DNA of 64,000 nt from Chloroflexota bacterium. GTDB lineage: Bacteria > Chloroflexota > Anaerolineae > Anaerolineales > Villigracilaceae. Shown piece by piece: positions 7,080 to 15,448 of the stretch. The notes beneath the pieces were generated by a model. That model was not told the DNA's origin. It saw nothing but the letters and a program-made list of their open reading frames with translations, and did no database searches. The translations under genes were made by a program, and so were the position numbers. The stretch is taken from contig JACRMH010000066.1 in assembly GCA_016219545.1 (NCBI GenBank), forward strand, positions 52,975-116,974, read 5' to 3'. Each line of letters begins with the position of its first letter. Positions within the stretch are counted from its first letter, which is position 1.

Positions 7080-8405
7080 TTATTTATTAAACGCCTTGAT
7101 CGCCAACCCCGCTACTACACTACTAAACGCACTCGACGCTTTCACCTTGTCCGCGCCGAAAATGCGGGCGAGCATTTCTGTGAACAGGGGAATATTTGAT
7201 GAGCCGCCGGTCTTGACCACCGCGTCAATTTGACCGGGTTCGAGTCTCGACTTGGCAAGTGTATCCAACAAAACTTTTTCCACATCCACCAGATAATGAC
7301 GAATATCAGATTCAAATTGATGGCGTGTGTACATATCCCACAGCGCGATGTTCTTATCTTCGAGGCTGATGACGGTCGCGCCTTCTTTTGAGAGCGCGAT
7401 CTTTCCCGCCTCCACGCGGTTGTAGAAAGTGAACGCGAGGTCGTTGTAGATCAATCCCTCCAACGCTTTTAAGCGGACAGGCGCGATCTTTGCCTGAATC
7501 GCTTTTTCGAGGATGTTGCGATTGATGGGTGTGCCGAGTTCGGGCAGAGCCATCCAATCGGGGACGGCGTGGATCATTTCCATAATTTCAGGATGATGTT
7601 TGACCTGTCCATACCCAAAATGCGGCAGCATCCGTTTTTCGATGATCGTGCGGTCAAAGTCACTACCGGCAATATCCACGCCGCCGCTGGCATAGACCTC
7701 GCGCGTGTTATCGCCAAGTCTCATTATTGCAATATCCAATGTGCCGCCGCCAAAGTCAAAGATGAGAACATTTTCAGGGTGGGAAATTTTCTGTTCATAG
7801 AATAAAGCCGCCGCAATCGGCTCAAATTCAAAATCGACTTCTTTGAATCCTGCTTCGTGCGCAGCCTGACGCAACGTCTCTTCCGCCTTCTTATCCTGTT
7901 CAGGCGACTCTGAAAATTTCACAGGACGTCCCAAGGTCGCCGCGTCAATTTTTTCGCCAAGAACATTTTCTGCGCGTTGTTTGAGTAAAGTCAAATAGGT
8001 CTTTGCGAGATCGCCGGGAGTGTAGAATTTTTCAAAGATCTTTGTTCCAAGATAACTTTCCTTGCGCAGCGCAGTCTTGAGATATTGCAGTAAACGCCCA
8101 GGCTTGAGTTCATCCACGTATACAAAAATATCGCGCACATAATGCATGTCCGCGCCGCGATAATCTATCTCGCCCGCCCACTGCTTCACAAATCGCCGCT
8201 GACGATTCACGTTGTCGCGGTAATACGCTTCCACCGCTTCCTGCCCCAAATAACAGCGATACTCGCGCGTGATATACAACACGGTCTTGATGACTTCAGG
8301 CAGGACATTTTTCGGGTCAACAGGCAGCAGACGGACATGCTGACCGTCATACACAGCGACGCCGGAATTGGATGTGCCGAAGTCAATGCCTACTTTGAGA
8401 CTCAT
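7080..8405 (-). CDS. Hsp70-family protein lacking a full substrate-binding domain
   Basis: A 441-residue DnaK-type ATPase. Phosphate-1 motif VGIDFGTSNSGVAV is at residues 5-18, phosphate-2 is LIFDFGGGTLDIAI and the adenosine motif is VVKTGGSSNIPLF. DnaK itself is about 640 residues, so the usual substrate-binding and lid domains are missing, as in YegD-like Hsp70 proteins. The start overlaps the stop of the upstream coiled-coil/propeller gene by 4 bp (ATGA), so the two proteins are made together and may work as a pair. The client is unknown. Confidence 0.88.
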   Translation of the reverse strand: MSLKVGIDFGTSNSGVAVYDGQHVRLLPVDPKNVLPEVIKTVLYITREYRCYLGQEAVEAYYRDNVNRQRRFVKQWAGEIDYRGADMHYVRDIFVYVDELKPGRLLQYLKTALRKESYLGTKIFEKFYTPGDLAKTYLTLLKQRAENVLGEKIDAATLGRPVKFSESPEQDKKAEETLRQAAHEAGFKEVDFEFEPIAAALFYEQKISHPENVLIFDFGGGTLDIAIMRLGDNTREVYASGGVDIAGSDFDRTIIEKRMLPHFGYGQVKHHPEIMEMIHAVPDWMALPELGTPINRNILEKAIQAKIAPVRLKALEGLIYNDLAFTFYNRVEAGKIALSKEGATVISLEDKNIALWDMYTRHQFESDIRHYLVDVEKVLLDTLAKSRLEPGQIDAVVKTGGSSNIPLFTEMLARIFGADKVKASSAFSSVVAGLAIKAFNK

Positions 8406-9583
8406 GACGCGCGCTTCTTTCCGCTCTCAGAGGGGATCAGCCCAATGGAGAGGATCAACCCTTCAGCATTCACCACGCCATTGCCCGTCATCGTTTCGAC
8501 ATCGTGGATGTTGATTCTGCCCGACGCATCGAGGATCGCGACCCGGTCTTTATCTCTGACCGCCGCCGCTCCCATAAAGCGGACTCCCTGATCAATCCGC
8601 GAAGGCGGGATCAGCGCCTGTCCTTTGGTCGCGGACGTTTTTGCTGTTTCAATATTGTCAAATTCTCGGTGGATCACTTTGCCGTTTTGAGTCACGCACA
8701 GCAATGACGTTTCCGCCGGCTGAATGAAAGACCCGATCACATAATCCATTGCCGAGAGTTTGATGCGCTCTTCGGTGGCGTAGGATAATTTCTCCACATC
8801 GAAGGCTGTGACCTTTCCTTCATATGTGACCACTACAGCGCGGTCATTTTTGCGCGAAAGAGTCAATTCAAATGGCTGGTCGGATTTGTCCGTTGCGCCT
8901 TTGCCGATGAAATGGTTATTGATAATTGATTCTGAAATGGATGTGAGAGTCTTCTTTGCAAATCCGCGGCGGCTGACCTGCAACACAAAATCAGAAAGCG
9001 GCAGATGTGAGAAGGGTACCACACAAGCCAGAAGTTCCCCGGCGTGTGGTTCGTTGAGTAGCGCGGCCTGATCCCATGTCCATGTGCTGCCGAGCTCTAC
9101 TGTGGGAATATCGTTTACTGAGTAAGTCTCCACCCGCCCCGATGTGAAAAGCAAAAGCAGTTTTTCGTTTGACGATACAGCCAATAGACGAGGTGGTTCC
9201 TTGTCTGTGATCATTTCACCTGAAATGTTTCCAACTTGTTTTGCGTTGGAATCAAGTTCAACGCGGAAGATTCGTCCCTGTGTGTTGTAGATCAGCAGGT
9301 TGAGCAGGGATGCTTCACTTTGGGGCAGATCAGCCATCGCAGACACATCCATCCCGAAGCGCTGCTTGAGCATATCGAGTTGATATTCCAAATGGGCAAT
9401 ACGCTTCTGATATTCCTCCACACGCGAACCATTTTCAAGAGCGATATTTTCCGCAAGCAATTCCTCGTTGCTCTGGGTAAGTTCACGCAAACGCTTGAGC
9501 ACCAGTTTCACGATGGTGATGGCTGATCCAGGGCGTTCTTCAACTTCTTTCATCCATTCATCAATTCTGTTTGTGAAAGACAT
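8402..9583 (-). CDS. Coiled-coil protein with a beta-propeller resembling the GyrA C-terminal domain
   Basis: A 393-residue protein. Residues 1-80 are largely helical with a coiled coil (RLRELTQSNEELLAENIALENG region). The rest consists of repeated short beta blades (NTQGRIFRVEL, TSGRVETYSV, SRRGFAKKTL, YEGKVTAFDV, QNGKVIHREF, ASGRINIHDV) reminiscent of gyrase A C-terminal propellers. The DNA-wrapping GyrA box is not evident and no gyrase catalytic domain is present. It overlaps the Hsp70 gene by ATGA. The pairing suggests a scaffold or adaptor for the Hsp70-like protein, which is inference. I cannot assign a named family. Confidence 0.72.
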   Translation of the reverse strand: MSFTNRIDEWMKEVEERPGSAITIVKLVLKRLRELTQSNEELLAENIALENGSRVEEYQKRIAHLEYQLDMLKQRFGMDVSAMADLPQSEASLLNLLIYNTQGRIFRVELDSNAKQVGNISGEMITDKEPPRLLAVSSNEKLLLLFTSGRVETYSVNDIPTVELGSTWTWDQAALLNEPHAGELLACVVPFSHLPLSDFVLQVSRRGFAKKTLTSISESIINNHFIGKGATDKSDQPFELTLSRKNDRAVVVTYEGKVTAFDVEKLSYATEERIKLSAMDYVIGSFIQPAETSLLCVTQNGKVIHREFDNIETAKTSATKGQALIPPSRIDQGVRFMGAAAVRDKDRVAILDASGRINIHDVETMTGNGVVNAEGLILSIGLIPSESGKKRAS

Positions 9584-9628
9584 GGCAGATTCCTTTCGGG
9601 GAAAAGAATTATACCGTTATAATTTTGA

Positions 9629-9654
9629 GTAACGCGACATTAATGTCGCGCTAC
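9629..9654. repeat. Short GTAACGCGACAT / ATGTCGCGCTAC palindrome
   Basis: A 26-bp near-perfect palindrome just upstream of the mce ribosome site, related to the larger 10075-10128 element. The TGTCGCGCTA end also appears near 1540. Confidence 0.6.
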
Positions 9655-9668
9655 CAAGGAGAAACTTC

Positions 9669-10073
9669 ATGCCGCAAATCAAAGCCATCAACCATGTTGC
9701 CATAGTCGTCGAGGATATGGCAAAGCCGCTCGCTTTCTGGCGCGACGCACTGGGACTCGAACTGCATGAACTGCGTGATGTCCCCGCCGAAAAATCACAG
9801 ATCGCCTTCTTGCCTGTTGGAAATGGCGAAGTGGAATTGGTGAGGCCGACCAGCGATGACTCAGGCATTGCCAAATATCTCGCCAAACGCGGACAAGGGA
9901 TGCACCACTTCTGCCTCGAAGTGGATGACATCGAAGGCATGATGTCACAACTGAAAGCGAAGAATATCCGCCTCATCAATGAGGAGCCGCGCACATCCGC
10001 GGATGGAAAGAAATATGCCTTCATCCATCCCGAGTCAACGGGCGGAGTATTGGTGGAGTTGTATCAATTGTAG
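9669..10073 (+). CDS. mce: Methylmalonyl-CoA epimerase (glyoxalase fold)
   Basis: A 134-residue vicinal-oxygen-chelate protein. It begins IKAINHVAIVVED, with GMHHFCLEVDDI in the second half and GVLVELYQL at the end. The metal ligands H8, H76/H77 and the C-terminal E are in the expected places. The epimerase interconverts (R)- and (S)-methylmalonyl-CoA in propionate and odd-chain metabolism. AGGAG precedes the ATG. No mutase is in the window. Other glyoxalase-fold enzymes are possible, but length and motifs fit the epimerase best. Confidence 0.82.
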   Translation: MPQIKAINHVAIVVEDMAKPLAFWRDALGLELHELRDVPAEKSQIAFLPVGNGEVELVRPTSDDSGIAKYLAKRGQGMHHFCLEVDDIEGMMSQLKAKNIRLINEEPRTSADGKKYAFIHPESTGGVLVELYQL

Positions 10074-10074
10074 T

Positions 10075-10128
10075 GTAGCGCGACACGCTTCGCGATGTCG
10101 CGTATGCGCGAGATTTATCTCGCGCTAC
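10075..10128. repeat. 54-bp GTAG...CTAC palindromic element
   Basis: GTAGCGCGACAC ... GCGATGTCGCG plus CGCGAGAT TT ATCTCGCGCTAC: a double-hairpin element with GTAG and CTAC ends, starting right at the mce stop codon and ending just before tilS. It has the same length (54 bp) and ends as elements at 36366 and 46335. Confidence 0.65.
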
Positions 10129-10135
10129 ATTTATC

Positions 10136-11524
10136 ATGTCAAACACCGAATCCATTCTCACGAATCAATGCGCACTGCAAAAAGATCGCCCGCTTATTGT
10201 GGGCGTTTCTGGCGGCGCGGATAGTTTGTGTTTAATGGGTATTTTGCACGAGGCGGGATATTCGATCATCGTAGCCCATTTCGATCATCAACTGCGGGGC
10301 GAGTCTCACCAAGATGCGCAGATGGTGAAAGAAACTTGTGCGCATTTATCAATTGAATGTGTTGTTGGCACAGAAAACGTCCGCGCTTATGCGGAGGATA
10401 AAAAACTTTCCATTGAAGAAGCCGCGCGGAATTTGCGCTATCGTTTTCTTTTCAAACTCGCGCGCGAGCGACATGCCCAGGCTGTGGCAGTCGGTCACAC
10501 AGCAGACGATCAAGTGGAGACCGTGCTCATGCACATTTTGCGCGGCAGTTCGCTCAACGGTTTGAAAGGCATGTCGTATCGCGCCGTCATCCAAACTTTT
10601 GACGCGCAAATTCCCATCGTGCGCCCGCTGTTGGAGATGAGCCGCGCCGAAACTGTCGAATACTGCAAGGCGCACGATCTGCGTCCGCATTACGACATCA
10701 GCAATGACTCGCTCGAATATCAGCGCAACAAAATCCGTCATCAGCTCATTCCCACGCTCGAAACGTACAATCCGAAAATCCGCGAGGCGCTCTTGCGCAT
10801 GTCGCAAACTCTCAAAGATGATTCTGATCTATTGGATTCTCTTGTGGATTCCCTGTGGACGGAATGTGCGATCCCGCAAAGTGGATTCGTCACTTTGGAT
10901 TTTTCCTTGCTCACAAAAAACGCGCCAGCGCTTCAACGACGGTTGGTCCTGCGCGCCATGCAGACTCTCGTCCCGGACATTGATGTGGACTTCGCGACCT
11001 TGAATCGCGCCGTGGAAAACATGGGCAAGCGTGTGGATTTGAAATCAAGCCTGTACATGTTCCGCGAGGGGAATCAAATTTACATTTGTACAAAAGATGC
11101 TGAATTGCCTTTGAATCTTTTTCCACAGTGGGGAGAAGATATTCTCGTTTCAATTCCATCCACTATTGAATTGGCAAACGGCTGGAAATTCACCATCGCG
11201 CGCGTGGAAAATGTTCGGGCTGAAGAAATCTCTGCCAACGAGAATCAGCTCGAGGTATGGTTTGATGCGGACACATTGACAGAGTCGCTCCATCTAAGAA
11301 AATGCCATCCTGGAGATCGGATCATCCCGCTGGGCATGGACGGTCATTCGCAGAAATTATCCGACTTGTTCGTGAATGAAAAGATCCCGCAGCGTGCGCG
11401 GGAAAACTGGGCGTTGTTATGTTCGGGGGAAAATATTATCTGGGTCCTGGGGCTTCGCTCGGCGCATTCATGCCGTGTAAAAGAGAAAACGAAAAGGATC
11501 ATTCATTGCGTAGTGACGAAATAA
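10136..11524 (+). CDS. tilS: tRNA(Ile)-lysidine synthetase
   Basis: A 462-residue enzyme that modifies C34 of the CAU-anticodon tRNA-Ile with lysine, changing it from Met to Ile decoding. The PP-loop SGGADS is at residues 25-30. AHFDHQLRGES, AVGHTADDQVETVLMHILRGS and RPLL are TilS signatures. A C-terminal TilS domain follows (LRKCHPGDRIIPLG, KIPQRARENWALL). Length is normal. It is likely essential. No clear ribosome site is visible before ATG 10136, since the palindromic element ends there. A terminator follows at 11524-11551. Confidence 0.93.
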   Translation: MSNTESILTNQCALQKDRPLIVGVSGGADSLCLMGILHEAGYSIIVAHFDHQLRGESHQDAQMVKETCAHLSIECVVGTENVRAYAEDKKLSIEEAARNLRYRFLFKLARERHAQAVAVGHTADDQVETVLMHILRGSSLNGLKGMSYRAVIQTFDAQIPIVRPLLEMSRAETVEYCKAHDLRPHYDISNDSLEYQRNKIRHQLIPTLETYNPKIREALLRMSQTLKDDSDLLDSLVDSLWTECAIPQSGFVTLDFSLLTKNAPALQRRLVLRAMQTLVPDIDVDFATLNRAVENMGKRVDLKSSLYMFREGNQIYICTKDAELPLNLFPQWGEDILVSIPSTIELANGWKFTIARVENVRAEEISANENQLEVWFDADTLTESLHLRKCHPGDRIIPLGMDGHSQKLSDLFVNEKIPQRARENWALLCSGENIIWVLGLRSAHSCRVKEKTKRIIHCVVTK

Positions 11525-11551
11525 AATCCCCGCCAATGTGACGGGGATTTT
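11524..11551. terminator. Bidirectional intrinsic terminator
   Basis: AAATCCCCG ... CGGGGATTTTT stem with an A-run on one side and a T-run on the other, between tilS (plus) and the recombinase-like gene (minus), which converge here. Confidence 0.8.
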
Positions 11552-11553
11552 TG

Positions 11554-12453
11554 TTATTTAATTTCGCCGTTCAATTTCTTGATCTTGATGAACAACTCGC
11601 GCCATTGAATTTTCGAAACACCGAGTTTCTGGCGCACCAGATCAGACTCGACACCGGAGCGATAATCACGCAGGGCGCAAGTCCAGCGGCACATATCGAA
11701 GGACAGATGCTTGGTCAGCCCGGCTTCAGCGCCAACGTCTTCGAGCAGGTATTCCAATCTGCGCGGTGACCAGTTGAAGGCCTGGTCTGTAGGTTGATAC
11801 TGTGCGAGATATTCCTTGTATGCAACGATCCAATCTTCCTGTAGTTCGATCTTGCGTTCCTTGTAGCGGTTGGCGGGGCTGGCGTAGCGGATGAAAACGT
11901 ACGGGCCATTCTTGGCATTCAGGTCAATGTGATTGAGATGGATGCCGAGACATTCGCTTTTCTTGATACCCGTTGTGAGCAGGAGATAAACGAGGGTGTA
12001 ATAACGAGCGTCCGGTTTTTCCTTGCGGCGGTGACGGTCTGCGGCCAGGAGGACATCCTCGTACTCCGATTCCGTAAGTACTTGCGGGAGCGGACTGATG
12101 GCGGAGCGCTGTAAAACTTTTTCTGCCGGGTCAATGGTCAGTGTGCCATATTGATGCAGCCAGCGGAAGAACGATTTTACGGATGTGATGCGCCGCGATA
12201 ATGTCTTGGGACTGCACGGGATGCCGCGCTCTTTTTCCATCCATGCGAAGAAGCGGTTGAGATCGTCAGTGGTGATGGCGCCGATGGATTTATCGGGCGC
12301 GAGGAATTTTGTGAGCAGGCGGACATCCGAGAGGAATGCTTTCAGGGTGTGATGCGAACGTCCCTGGTCTTGCATGAACATTTCCCAGCCGTTGATGGCG
12401 GTGGGGAGCAGAGTCTTCGTTGTAAGGTGTGCGGAATCAGTTGTCTTTGCCAT
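11554..12453 (-). CDS. Tyrosine-recombinase-fold protein with degenerate catalytic residues
   Basis: A 299-residue protein with the phage-integrase layout. The N-terminal SAM-like core-binding domain (about residues 15-105; LSRRITSVKSFFRWL) precedes a catalytic-domain fold. In XerC/D the first Arg lies in TGLRxSE; here it is TGIKKSE (Arg to Lys). The HxLRH box reads FDMCRWT, so only the second Arg is kept. LGH is LGV, and the nucleophilic Tyr near the end appears to be Phe (LFIKI). It is therefore probably unable to cut DNA and may act only as a DNA-binding protein. A good ribosome site (AAGGA) precedes 12453. No attachment sites or mobile genes are adjacent. Confidence 0.8.
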   Translation of the reverse strand: MAKTTDSAHLTTKTLLPTAINGWEMFMQDQGRSHHTLKAFLSDVRLLTKFLAPDKSIGAITTDDLNRFFAWMEKERGIPCSPKTLSRRITSVKSFFRWLHQYGTLTIDPAEKVLQRSAISPLPQVLTESEYEDVLLAADRHRRKEKPDARYYTLVYLLLTTGIKKSECLGIHLNHIDLNAKNGPYVFIRYASPANRYKERKIELQEDWIVAYKEYLAQYQPTDQAFNWSPRRLEYLLEDVGAEAGLTKHLSFDMCRWTCALRDYRSGVESDLVRQKLGVSKIQWRELFIKIKKLNGEIK

Positions 12454-12503
12454 GGTTCATCCTTTCATTTAGCGTGTAGCCTTTTCGTATAGTTTAGCGA
12501 ATG

Positions 12504-12545
12504 TGGGGGCAATTGTCAACTGGGGGAAAGTGGGGGAAAGTGACC
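12504..12545. promoter_or_regulatory. TGGGG-type direct repeats upstream of the recombinase-like gene
   Basis: TGGGGGAAAG at 12521 and 12531, with TGGGGG at 12504 and a degenerate TGACC at 12541. The 10-bp period of TGGG plus a 5-nt spacer resembles an MraZ-type box, though no mraZ is nearby. It could be an operator for the gene starting at 12453. Confidence 0.3.
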
Positions 12546-12606
12546 ATGTTAATTATTTCAAGTTGCAGGTTTGAAGTTTTATTCGCAGTGAATGCTGTTT
12601 GTGGAA

Positions 12607-13107
12607 TTACCAAGCCATATTCAACATAAAGATCAATCCCAAAATGCCGCCCATCAACGACAGTGCAAACCATATCTTTATCATAAGTGGCGATTTGATG
12701 TTTGAGTTAAATACGCCAGGATACTCAACAAGAAACTCTGCTCCATTAAGAAAGTAGATCCAAATGACACTTAATATCCAAAGAGCGATTACTGTTCCCA
12801 AAAATAATAAGGTGAAGATATTTCCAGAACGGAAACCAAACATTACATCAAAGAGGGAATTAAATCTGCCGAATATCATACCTATTCCTAATACCACCCA
12901 GGGTAAATTCATAAAGATTACATAACCTCGAAAAAGTTTTTCATATCCTTCTTCGAGAGCCGGATTTTGTTCTATATATTTTTTGGATCGGAATTTTAAA
13001 GTAAAGGCATTTATCAACGTGAATCCTATGAATAACACCCAGCCATGTTTAAATATGATTGAGAATGGAAAAGGAAGTTCGGGACTACTCACAATGCCTC
13101 CATGCAT
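12607..13107 (-). CDS. Small integral membrane protein of unknown function
   Basis: A 166-residue protein with about four hydrophobic helices (HGWVLFIGFTLINAF, NLPWVVLGIGMIFG, FTLLFLGTVIALW, KIWFALSLMGGILG). I do not recognise the family. The start is uncertain: ATG 13107 lies 11 bp after the LCP stop. A GTG at 13092 has GGAGG close upstream. An ATG at 13161 would overlap the LCP gene by 44 bp. It is AT-richer than its neighbours. It is last in the leftward envelope group. Confidence 0.65.
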   Translation of the reverse strand: MHGGIVSSPELPFPFSIIFKHGWVLFIGFTLINAFTLKFRSKKYIEQNPALEEGYEKLFRGYVIFMNLPWVVLGIGMIFGRFNSLFDVMFGFRSGNIFTLLFLGTVIALWILSVIWIYFLNGAEFLVEYPGVFNSNIKSPLMIKIWFALSLMGGILGLIFMLNMAW

Positions 13108-13117
13108 AATGAAGTTC

Positions 13118-14587
13118 TTAATGCGAAAGATCTTGGGGTTGGAAGCAGGGCTGATAATCATGTCCGAGGATGACGCGATATTGCACGGGGCTGTTTGCGT
13201 CGGGTTGGGAAATTATATTTGCGGAGAACAGGTTGAGGGTTGTAATGATCGTCTGCCGTTGATTAGGATCCTGCCCGGGTGTGAAGTCTATGATGATCGA
13301 GTTGGAATAGTCGCGGCGGTCGGCATCCGCAATCACGGTTTGGTAACCCGCGTAGTTAAGACGCGAAGCTGCGAGAGCATCCCAGGCATCGAAGGATGTG
13401 CCGTTCTGCATTTCCACTTTAATGGATTGACGTTCAACTGCAAACGGTGAAAGGGTGGTGGCTTCGGTGAGCATTTGATGCAGTTGATCTTCGTTCGGCA
13501 AAAGGACAGCCGCGCCGCCGGGTGTTGTCCATGAAGCCACATAGGGCGGGCGGATGTAGTATCCGCGAATGTTTGCGTTGGTGAAGTTGAACGCATAGGG
13601 AGCCATGCGGATAATGTCCGCAAGACCAAGGTCGGTGACGACGGTGCTGGAGAGGTCATCATAAAGTTGCGGAATTTTTCCGAGGGTGCTGGTCTGCAAG
13701 GTTTGTCCAATAATGGAACGGATCACTTCCTGCTGACGGCGTCCGCGATCAAAGTCATTGGATTTGGAACGCGCGCGGGCATACCATAAAGCGAGGTCGC
13801 CATCCATATAAACGTTTCCCGGACCAACCGTATACAGCCACCAATTATCTTCGTTGTATGGGTCATAAGATGGGTCAATCAAACGCCAGTCAGTGTAGGC
13901 GCAGGCAATAGGAACCTGCACCCCGCCGAGGGTATCTACGATACGGCTGAAACCGTTGAAGTCCACCAGCGCTGTATGGTCAATGCGGATGCCGAGATTA
14001 TAGGAGATGGTATCTTTTAATAACCCTGCTCCGCCGCCGGCATAGCCATTGATCTCGCCGTTTTCATAGGCCGTGTTGATGCGCTGCATTCCCACGCTTG
14101 GAATATAGATCCACAAGTCACGCGGAATGGAAATGAGTGAGACTTGTCCATCCTTCGGCCAAACCACTGCGATCATGATCGAATCCGTGCGGAAGGATGT
14201 GCCGGAGCGCACATCTGAACCGATGAGCAGAAAGTTGATGGTTTCATTATCTGTCAGCGGTGGCAATGCGGTGGGGTTGGCCGCGATCAAGTCCGCGGGC
14301 GGGGGGGCGGCTGAAGTTGGGAAGAGTTGATTGATATCTATGGTGGCCGTTGAATTTATATCCGGCGCTGGTGAGGGTGAAGGTGTTTCAGTTGAAAACA
14401 ACAACGCCGAGATTTGAGTCGGCGTATAAAGCGAGGGTTGAAATGGGGTAGGCGTGGGCGATGCGTTTGGCGCAGACGTGACCAATATAAAAGGCAGAGG
14501 CGCTTGAGCAACCGGAGTCTGCGCTCCGCATGAGGATAAGAAGATAGCCAGAACTATAAAGAGGGAATGATGGCGGAATGATTTCAT
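13118..14587 (-). CDS. LytR-CpsA-Psr (LCP) family lipoprotein
   Basis: A 489-residue exported protein. The signal peptide ends in a lipobox (LSSCGA), followed by a Thr/Pro/Ser-rich linker. The LCP domain starts near residue 115 (INFLLIGSDVRSG, FRTDSIMIAVV, ISIPRDLWIYIP, RINTAYENG, DFNGFSRIVDTLGGVQV). R/D residues for pyrophosphate and Mg binding are present (DVR, RTD, PRD). A LytR_C domain ends the protein (VEMQNGTSFDAWDALAASRL). LCP enzymes attach glycopolymers to the cell wall. It follows a LysM gene by 57 bp, consistent with envelope work. Its attachment substrate in this lineage is not known. Confidence 0.9.
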   Translation of the reverse strand: MKSFRHHSLFIVLAIFLSSCGAQTPVAQAPLPFILVTSAPNASPTPTPFQPSLYTPTQISALLFSTETPSPSPAPDINSTATIDINQLFPTSAAPPPADLIAANPTALPPLTDNETINFLLIGSDVRSGTSFRTDSIMIAVVWPKDGQVSLISIPRDLWIYIPSVGMQRINTAYENGEINGYAGGGAGLLKDTISYNLGIRIDHTALVDFNGFSRIVDTLGGVQVPIACAYTDWRLIDPSYDPYNEDNWWLYTVGPGNVYMDGDLALWYARARSKSNDFDRGRRQQEVIRSIIGQTLQTSTLGKIPQLYDDLSSTVVTDLGLADIIRMAPYAFNFTNANIRGYYIRPPYVASWTTPGGAAVLLPNEDQLHQMLTEATTLSPFAVERQSIKVEMQNGTSFDAWDALAASRLNYAGYQTVIADADRRDYSNSIIIDFTPGQDPNQRQTIITTLNLFSANIISQPDANSPVQYRVILGHDYQPCFQPQDLSH

Positions 14588-14644
14588 GGTTCTTAGCTGA
14601 ATATTAAATTAGTACATGGAAGAAATGATGTTTCCCAGTAGCTG

Positions 14645-15448
14645 TTAGGGGACCGCTGGTGGGGGATCTGTCGGCGTAGCGGTAGGTGTGGGGGTGGGTG
14701 TGACGCTGGGAGGCGTTGTAGGTGTGGGTGTGAGTGTAGGTGGCACAGGAGTGTTGGTTGGCGCGGTTGTTGCTGTGAGTAGCTCTGTCGGATAGACGGT
14801 AATTGTCACACCGGGCAATGGGGTTGGGCTGGGTGTGCGCGTGGAAACATTCGGGACCCAAAGTCTTTCGCCTGGGTAGATGGTGTCGCTCCTGCGGCAA
14901 TTCACGAGGCGCATTAAATCCAGTGTAGTGTAATGATTGTAGCCGATGCGATAGAGCGTGTCTCCGGGTTGGACAACATAGTTATTGATCCATCCAACCG
15001 CGCCGGGTACGCAGGCTGCCATGGTGCTGGTTGGGGCAGGCGGCACATATAGCATGGACCCCGGAATAAGGCTGTCACTCAACAAACAATTGGCGCTTCG
15101 TAATGCATCCATGCTGATGCGGTAGCGGTCCGCAATGCTGGCGAGAGAATCTCCAAATTGGATCGAGATCTGGTTTGTCCAGCCGAATGGAGGCTGGCAG
15201 GCAAGTGGCGGCAGGGGCGTATCGGTAAATATTGTAGTAAAAGCGGATGTCGCGAGATCAAGGCTTATGGTGGGCGGCAATGTGGCAGTGACGGTCAAAG
15301 GCTCTGGAGAAGAGATCTGGAAATCGGTCACGGTAGGGACCGAGTTGGGGACGAATTCCACCAGTGAAATGGACAATGCTCCGAGCATCAAACCGATCGA
15401 GATCAAGGCCGCCATGAGCGCGTTGGCCAGTTCGCGCACACTACGCAT
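14645..15448 (-). CDS. Membrane-anchored protein with two LysM domains
   Basis: A 267-residue protein. An N-terminal membrane segment (residues 8-30) precedes two LysM motifs (IQFGDSLASIADRYRI and VVQPGDTLYRIGYNHY, each ending in a PP or WVPN block). A Thr/Pro tail (TPTPTPTATPT pattern) finishes it. LysM binds N-acetylglucosamine polymers such as peptidoglycan. The ATG overlaps the TAA stop of the sensor gene by one base, so the two are co-translated. The LCP gene follows. Its role is probably at the cell wall, perhaps as a partner of the sensor. Confidence 0.88.
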   Translation of the reverse strand: MRSVRELANALMAALISIGLMLGALSISLVEFVPNSVPTVTDFQISSPEPLTVTATLPPTISLDLATSAFTTIFTDTPLPPLACQPPFGWTNQISIQFGDSLASIADRYRISMDALRSANCLLSDSLIPGSMLYVPPAPTSTMAACVPGAVGWINNYVVQPGDTLYRIGYNHYTTLDLMRLVNCRRSDTIYPGERLWVPNVSTRTPSPTPLPGVTITVYPTELLTATTAPTNTPVPPTLTPTPTTPPSVTPTPTPTATPTDPPPAVP

